A stretch of DNA of 64,000 nucleotides. Origin: UA16 sp905478895 (GTDB taxonomy: Bacteria; Bacteroidota; Bacteroidia; Flavobacteriales_D; Sanyastnellaceae). A model generated the notes under the pieces. It worked only from the letters and a program-made list of their open reading frames with translations, was not told the origin of the DNA and did not search any database. Position 1 is the stretch's first letter. Every line of letters begins with the position of its first letter. Of the stretch, positions 60,115 to 64,000 are shown piece after piece. The stretch spans positions 682,001-746,000 of the forward strand of contig CALSQO010000001.1 in the NCBI GenBank assembly GCA_943788495.1. Direction: 5' to 3'. The translations under genes were made by a program, and so were the position numbers.

Positions 60115-61733
60115 TGCTCAAATCATTTCATTTGAAGGCTTCCAAGTCACATCAGCGTTTGTTGGATTTGGCAAAAACGGATGGCCACCGATCGGTAACG
60201 GATTTTTTTAAAGAAGAACCAAGTCGTTACCATTCCATGCACGCGGAAACGAATGGGCTGATGATGGATTGGTCCAAGCAGCGCATTTCGAAAGCCACCA
60301 TGGAAACGCTTCATGAGCTGGCGTCTGAGGCGCGCTGGCAGGAAGGTCGTGACGCTTTGTTTTCCGGATCTGCCATCAATCAAACGGAAGGAAGGGCAGT
60401 ATTGCACATGGCGCTGCGAGCAGCGCCTGGCGACACCTTCAAGGTAGATGGTGAAGATGTTATGCCTGCTGTTTTGGAGGTGCGCAAGGCCATGTTGGCC
60501 TTTGCCGATGAGGTGCGATCCAACGTTGAGATTCACAACGTGGTGAACATCGGCATAGGTGGTTCTGATCTCGGTCCATTAATGGTGACCAAGGCCTTGC
60601 GTCGATTCCATGATGGAGGTCCGAGCATTCATTTCGTTAGCAATGTTGATGGCGCTCATTTGGAAGCGGTTCTCGATGGATTGAGTCCGAAAAACACGCT
60701 TTTTATTGTGGTCAGTAAGACATTTACGACGCAAGAAACAATGGCCAATGCGATGGCAGCAAAAGCGTGGTTGGTGGATGCCCTCGGAACAGAAGCCGTT
60801 CAGTCACACTTTGCTGCAGTTTCTACGAATCTCAGTGCTGCAGGTGAGTTTGGAATAGATGCGCAGAGAACATTTGGTTTTTCAGATTGGGTAGGTGGCC
60901 GCTATAGTTTATGGGGACCGGTGGGGTTGTCCATTGCCTGTGGAGTTGGAAGTGGCAATTTTAAGGCGTTGTTGAAAGGGGCTCGTGCCATGGATGTTCA
61001 CTTTCAACAGGCACCTGATCGGGAGAATTTACCGCTAATCTCAGCGTTGACGGGCATTTGGTCTCGCGAGTATTTGGGGTTTGAGACCCAAGTGGTTTTG
61101 CCTTACGCACAGGACTTGGATCGTTTTCCGGCGTATTTGCAACAGGCCGACATGGAGTCCAATGGCAAGTCTACAGGCCGAGATGGCAAACCGGTGCCTC
61201 ACGCCACAGGTGCCGTTGTCTGGGGAGAGGCGGGAACCAATGGTCAGCATGCGTTTTATCAACTGTTGCATCAAGGCACTTCCATTCACCCTGCAGACAT
61301 CATTGCTGTAAAGAGCCCCATGTCGCTGCATCTTGAGCATCATGAGAAATTGCTTGCCAATGCCATTGCTCAAGCCGAAGCATTGATGGTGGGCAGGCGG
61401 TCGGACCAAGTGATTGCTGAAATGCAACAGAAAGGAGCGTCTCCTTCCGAAATTGAAGCGGTGTCCCCGCATCGGGTCTTTGCTGGAAATCGCCCGTCCA
61501 CGTTTTTTCTACTGGATCAGCTTGATCCGGAAACATTGGGGATGCTTATCGCCTTTTATGAGCATAGAATCTTCGTGCAAGGTTTGATTTGGAACATCTG
61601 TAGCTATGATCAATGGGGCGTTGAGTTGGGAAAGAATTTGGCCAACCAAATTCTGAAGGAATGGAATGGTGAGTCTCCCGCGCCCCATGATCCAAGTACA
61701 AATGCGCTGATGCAGCGAATGAAGCAGGAGTAA
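60114..61733 (+). CDS. pgi: Glucose-6-phosphate isomerase
   Basis: A 539-residue enzyme with SAINQTEGRAVLH, NIGIGGSDLGPLM, VVSKTFTTQETMANA, GGRYSLWGPVGLSIA, ESNGKST (conserved binding loop), and HPADIIAVKSP. It interconverts glucose-6- and fructose-6-phosphate. The ATG at 60114 overlaps the fbaA stop by one base. The 142-nt space after it holds no terminator I can see. Confidence 0.96.
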   Translation: MLKSFHLKASKSHQRLLDLAKTDGHRSVTDFFKEEPSRYHSMHAETNGLMMDWSKQRISKATMETLHELASEARWQEGRDALFSGSAINQTEGRAVLHMALRAAPGDTFKVDGEDVMPAVLEVRKAMLAFADEVRSNVEIHNVVNIGIGGSDLGPLMVTKALRRFHDGGPSIHFVSNVDGAHLEAVLDGLSPKNTLFIVVSKTFTTQETMANAMAAKAWLVDALGTEAVQSHFAAVSTNLSAAGEFGIDAQRTFGFSDWVGGRYSLWGPVGLSIACGVGSGNFKALLKGARAMDVHFQQAPDRENLPLISALTGIWSREYLGFETQVVLPYAQDLDRFPAYLQQADMESNGKSTGRDGKPVPHATGAVVWGEAGTNGQHAFYQLLHQGTSIHPADIIAVKSPMSLHLEHHEKLLANAIAQAEALMVGRRSDQVIAEMQQKGASPSEIEAVSPHRVFAGNRPSTFFLLDQLDPETLGMLIAFYEHRIFVQGLIWNICSYDQWGVELGKNLANQILKEWNGESPAPHDPSTNALMQRMKQE

Positions 61734-61875
61734 GGCATTGCTTTGATTGAATAGCTTCTCAAGCAAAGGTGAAGTTTTCGGTATCGTGCGATTCGTGGCA
61801 CTTGTTGTTGGTGGTTTAATCGTTTGCAATTAGTTTGCATCCCTGAGGGATATCAAACACTTGAAATACGATCGC

Positions 61876-64000
61876 ATGAAAAAAATTCTTGGCTTCATCC
61901 TTACCATCGCTGCAGTAAGTACATCTTTGGCCAGCGTAGTTGGTCTTGAATCAGAGGTATATGCAACTTCTGAATATGGAATCACCCACCGGCTCTATGT
62001 CACTTTTGATGGTTCTGGTGATGAGTTGGTTGCGATATATGGAACAGTTGGGGAAAACGAAAATTCTCCGCTTTCGGTTCTATCCTCCGCGCCCATCTTC
62101 AATTCCACCCTGGGAACCAATTTTGGAGAAGGCATCAACCCCGTCTTCTTCGGCGCTTTCCCGGAAGTAGAATTCGACAGTTGGTTTACCATAGGCACGT
62201 CAGACAATTCCGGATCAGGTGGTGTGAATTCAGTGGGCATGGAATCCTACTTAGCGGATTTCAACAATGGCGATGGGTTCACTGTAGAATCATTCACGGG
62301 AGCATCGTGGTTTGTTATTCCCGGTGCATCGGCAGATGCCATTTCGGGTGCTGATAATCGCGTCTTGATTGCGCAACTCACCACGAATGGCGTGGTGGAC
62401 GTGGTGATCAATGTGCAGAGCGATGATGCCGCTGGAAACACGAGCAATACGACTGGATTGACGTTATCATTTCCACAAATAGAAACAGGGTGTATGGATG
62501 CAGACGCATGCAACTACAACCCCTTGGCAGAATTGGATGATGATTCGTGTGCTTACCCGGGAGACACTTGCGACGATGCTGATACCAATACCATTGGAGA
62601 CGTGTATTCCGAAAACTGCGCGTGCGTGGGAGAAACAGTGGTCGAAGGTTGCACAGATAATTCGGCTTGCAATTTCAACCCGGAAGCAAACCAGACGGAC
62701 TCGTCGTGTTACTTTGAAGGAGATTCTTGTGATGATGGCGATGCCACAACCGGAGGAGACGTGTACAACGCGAACTGCTCGTGTGAGGGATTTGATATTG
62801 TTTTTGGGTGCACCGACGCAGGGGCTTGCAACTATGAAGAGGCGGCAGAGGCCTCCGATGGTTCTTGTGTTTTTCCCGGCGACGCTTGCGATGATGGATT
62901 GAACAACACCCTCAACGATGTTTACCAAAGCGATTGCAGTTGTTCGGGTGACTTGGTTCCCACGGGTCCTGCTGGATTGGACTACGAAGTCTACACCACA
63001 TCCGAATATGGAACCACCTATCGTGTATTCGCAACCTTCGATGCTCCGACGAATGAACTGATTGCCGTCTACGGGACGCAAGCAGCTCCACTCTCGATTG
63101 CCACTACGACCTCTTTTTTCAATTCAACCTTGGGTGCGAATTTTGGTGAAGGGATAAATCCGCTCTTTTTTTCCGCGTTTCCAGAGGTTGAATTTGACAG
63201 TTGGTTCACGATTGGATCGTTCGATAATACGGGGTCAGGAGGGGTGAATTCAGTCGGGATGGAGTCTTATTTCACAGCTTTCAATGCGGGCAATGGCTTC
63301 ACCATTGATACGTTTATTGGAGGCTCTTGGTTTGTTGTTCCTGGAGCTTCAGCAGATGCCATTTCAGGCGAAGACAATCGGGTTTTGGTCGCGCAACTGA
63401 CCACGGATGGAGTGGTGTCGCTGACCATGAACTTTCAATACGATGATTTGGAAGGAAACTCAAACAATACAGATGGGGTGACGCTCTCATTCCCCGAAGT
63501 GGCTGCAGGATGCACGGAAGAGGAGGCCTGCAACTATGATGCTGATGCTGAGGCCAATGATGGCAGCTGCTCGTATCCTGGGGATGCCTGTGATGATGGT
63601 GATTCGGGCACGATGAATGACATGTACGACGCGAATTGCGGTTGCGAAGGGGAGGTCATCATAGCGGGATGTACAGAATCAGCTGCTTGCAACTACGATC
63701 CCTTGGCCAATGTGAACGATGGCTCATGTGCATCTATAGACGAATGTGGTGTTTGTGGTGGAGATGGCATCGCAGAAGGTGCTTGCGATTGCGAGGGCAA
63801 TGGTCCAGAAACCTATTATTCATGCGAAGGGGTTTGTTTGAATGATGTTGACGGAGATGGCATTTGTGACGAACTCGAAATTCCGGGATGTACGGATGAA
63901 TTGGCTTGCAACTACAATGAAGATGCGACCGATGACTCTGGCGACTGCAATTATCCAGATGATTTGTATGATTGCGATGGCAACTGCGTCAATGACTTAA
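61876..64000 (+). CDS. Secreted Cys-rich repeat protein with duplicated beta-domain (partial)
   Basis: The frame is open at the right edge (708 codons seen). It has a signal peptide (1-19, MKKILGFILTIAAVSTSLAS). Residues 24-204 and 368-544 are two copies of one ~180-residue domain (EVYATSEYG, FNSTLGTNFGEGINP, EVEFDSWFTIGT, GGVNSVGMESY, WFVIPGASADAISG). Six Cys-rich GCTDxxACNYxPxAxxDDGSC units follow in two blocks (three after the first copy, three after the second). Residues ~655-668 hold a TSP3-like NDVDGDGICDELE. Such proteins are usually surface-anchored by T9SS; the tail is outside the window. The reading frame is real: no stop in 2.1 kb. Confidence 0.85.
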   Translation, partial: MKKILGFILTIAAVSTSLASVVGLESEVYATSEYGITHRLYVTFDGSGDELVAIYGTVGENENSPLSVLSSAPIFNSTLGTNFGEGINPVFFGAFPEVEFDSWFTIGTSDNSGSGGVNSVGMESYLADFNNGDGFTVESFTGASWFVIPGASADAISGADNRVLIAQLTTNGVVDVVINVQSDDAAGNTSNTTGLTLSFPQIETGCMDADACNYNPLAELDDDSCAYPGDTCDDADTNTIGDVYSENCACVGETVVEGCTDNSACNFNPEANQTDSSCYFEGDSCDDGDATTGGDVYNANCSCEGFDIVFGCTDAGACNYEEAAEASDGSCVFPGDACDDGLNNTLNDVYQSDCSCSGDLVPTGPAGLDYEVYTTSEYGTTYRVFATFDAPTNELIAVYGTQAAPLSIATTTSFFNSTLGANFGEGINPLFFSAFPEVEFDSWFTIGSFDNTGSGGVNSVGMESYFTAFNAGNGFTIDTFIGGSWFVVPGASADAISGEDNRVLVAQLTTDGVVSLTMNFQYDDLEGNSNNTDGVTLSFPEVAAGCTEEEACNYDADAEANDGSCSYPGDACDDGDSGTMNDMYDANCGCEGEVIIAGCTESAACNYDPLANVNDGSCASIDECGVCGGDGIAEGACDCEGNGPETYYSCEGVCLNDVDGDGICDELEIPGCTDELACNYNEDATDDSGDCNYPDDLYDCDGNCVNDL
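61945..63507 (+). repeat. Duplicated ~180-residue domain (two copies)
   Basis: Copy 1 is 61945-62487 and copy 2 is 62977-63507. Protein identity is high over the whole length; at the DNA level most differences fall at third codon positions, so the duplication is old and both copies are under selection. The copies are separated by three Cys-rich units. Confidence 0.85.
62488..64000 (+). repeat. Cys-rich GCTDxxACNY units (six seen)
   Basis: Units start at 62488, 62647, 62806, 63508, 63667 and 63886. The first four repeat GC(T/M)D/E..ACN(Y/F)...DDSC..(P/E)GD.CDD....DVY..(N/D)C.C.G at 53-residue intervals. The fifth and sixth are variants with a Ca-binding TSP3-like insertion between them. The interval is constant (159 nt) for the first three. 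Confidence 0.85.

Noticed and set aside
62467..63081. A 204-codon open frame opposite the Cys-rich protein
   Set aside because: It is an effect of the repeated GCTD/CNY codons; the plus-strand frame has a signal peptide, repeats and no stop over 2.1 kb.
1..64000. CRISPR arrays, transposases, toxin-antitoxin pairs, restriction or other defence systems
   Set aside because: No regularly spaced short repeats, no transposase or nuclease genes of these types and no paired small genes were seen; the regular repeats at the right end are protein-coding.

Overview
The window is a dense, single-copy chromosomal segment of a Bacteroidota bacterium, most likely order Flavobacteriales and probably close to the Cryomorphaceae/Schleiferiaceae/Crocinitomicaceae group (taxonomy is inference). 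The evidence is: type IX secretion (PorQ plus secreted proteins with type A or type B sorting tails), BshA of bacillithiol synthesis, the bifunctional DAHP synthase/chorismate mutase, a DUF4494 protein, Cys-rich GCTDxxACNY repeats, and many copies of the Bacteroidota promoter element TAnnTTTG close to start codons. About 57 protein genes, three tRNAs and one candidate small RNA fill the 64 kb. No insertion sequence, prophage or CRISPR array was seen.

Layout. 1-2.5 kb: end of an ABC exporter, a DUF983 protein, DAHP synthase/chorismate mutase, and a tRNA cluster (Lys-TTT, Leu-GAG, Leu-CAG). 2.7-5.5 kb: two secreted proteins. 5.5-10.4 kb: helicase, DUF4494, Pcm, TsaC-like, transaldolase, DksA-like. 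10.6-15.3 kb: lipoprotein, polyprenyl-phosphate sugar transferase, OmpA protein, FAH-family hydrolase, shikimate kinase. 15.3-20 kb: phosphoribosyltransferase and RlmD-like methyltransferase (minus strand) divergent from a secreted EEP hydrolase, an SLC13 transporter and AroQ. 20-34.7 kb: a long minus-strand block with a 1214-residue secreted hydrolase, a lipoprotein, a membrane protein, BshA, a NagZ/beta-lactamase fusion, Cmk, PorQ, Lon and a GlmU-like protein. 34.7-41.4 kb: a CarH/LitR-like MerR regulator followed by an ECF sigma factor, a large T9SS adhesin, a sugar MFS transporter and a 47-residue basic protein. 41.4-56 kb: Aat, Nudix CoA pyrophosphatase, carboxylase beta subunit, a FecBCD-type importer, metallophosphoesterase, EttA, GluQ-RS, a thioredoxin-like protein, an esterase, XerD and a SPOR-like protein. 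56-64 kb: candidate sRNA, L31 type B, a RibBA with a degraded second domain, Def, a TPR lipoprotein, class II aldolase, Pgi, and a Cys-rich secreted protein that runs off the right edge.

How the genes relate. Most are housekeeping genes in short, tightly overlapped operons (ATGA and TAATG junctions). Three shikimate-pathway enzymes (DAHP synthase/chorismate mutase, AroK, AroQ) are scattered rather than clustered. PorQ and its likely clients tie several regions to type IX secretion. The most interesting signals are: an exact 4-nt spacing between the TAnnTTTG element and the start codon at about eleven genes, which predicts leaderless mRNAs; a candidate sRNA at 56.1-56.2 kb; inverted repeats between the B12-type MerR gene and the sigma gene; and two enzymes lacking expected metal or Fe-S ligands. 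No clearly new defence or mobile system was found.
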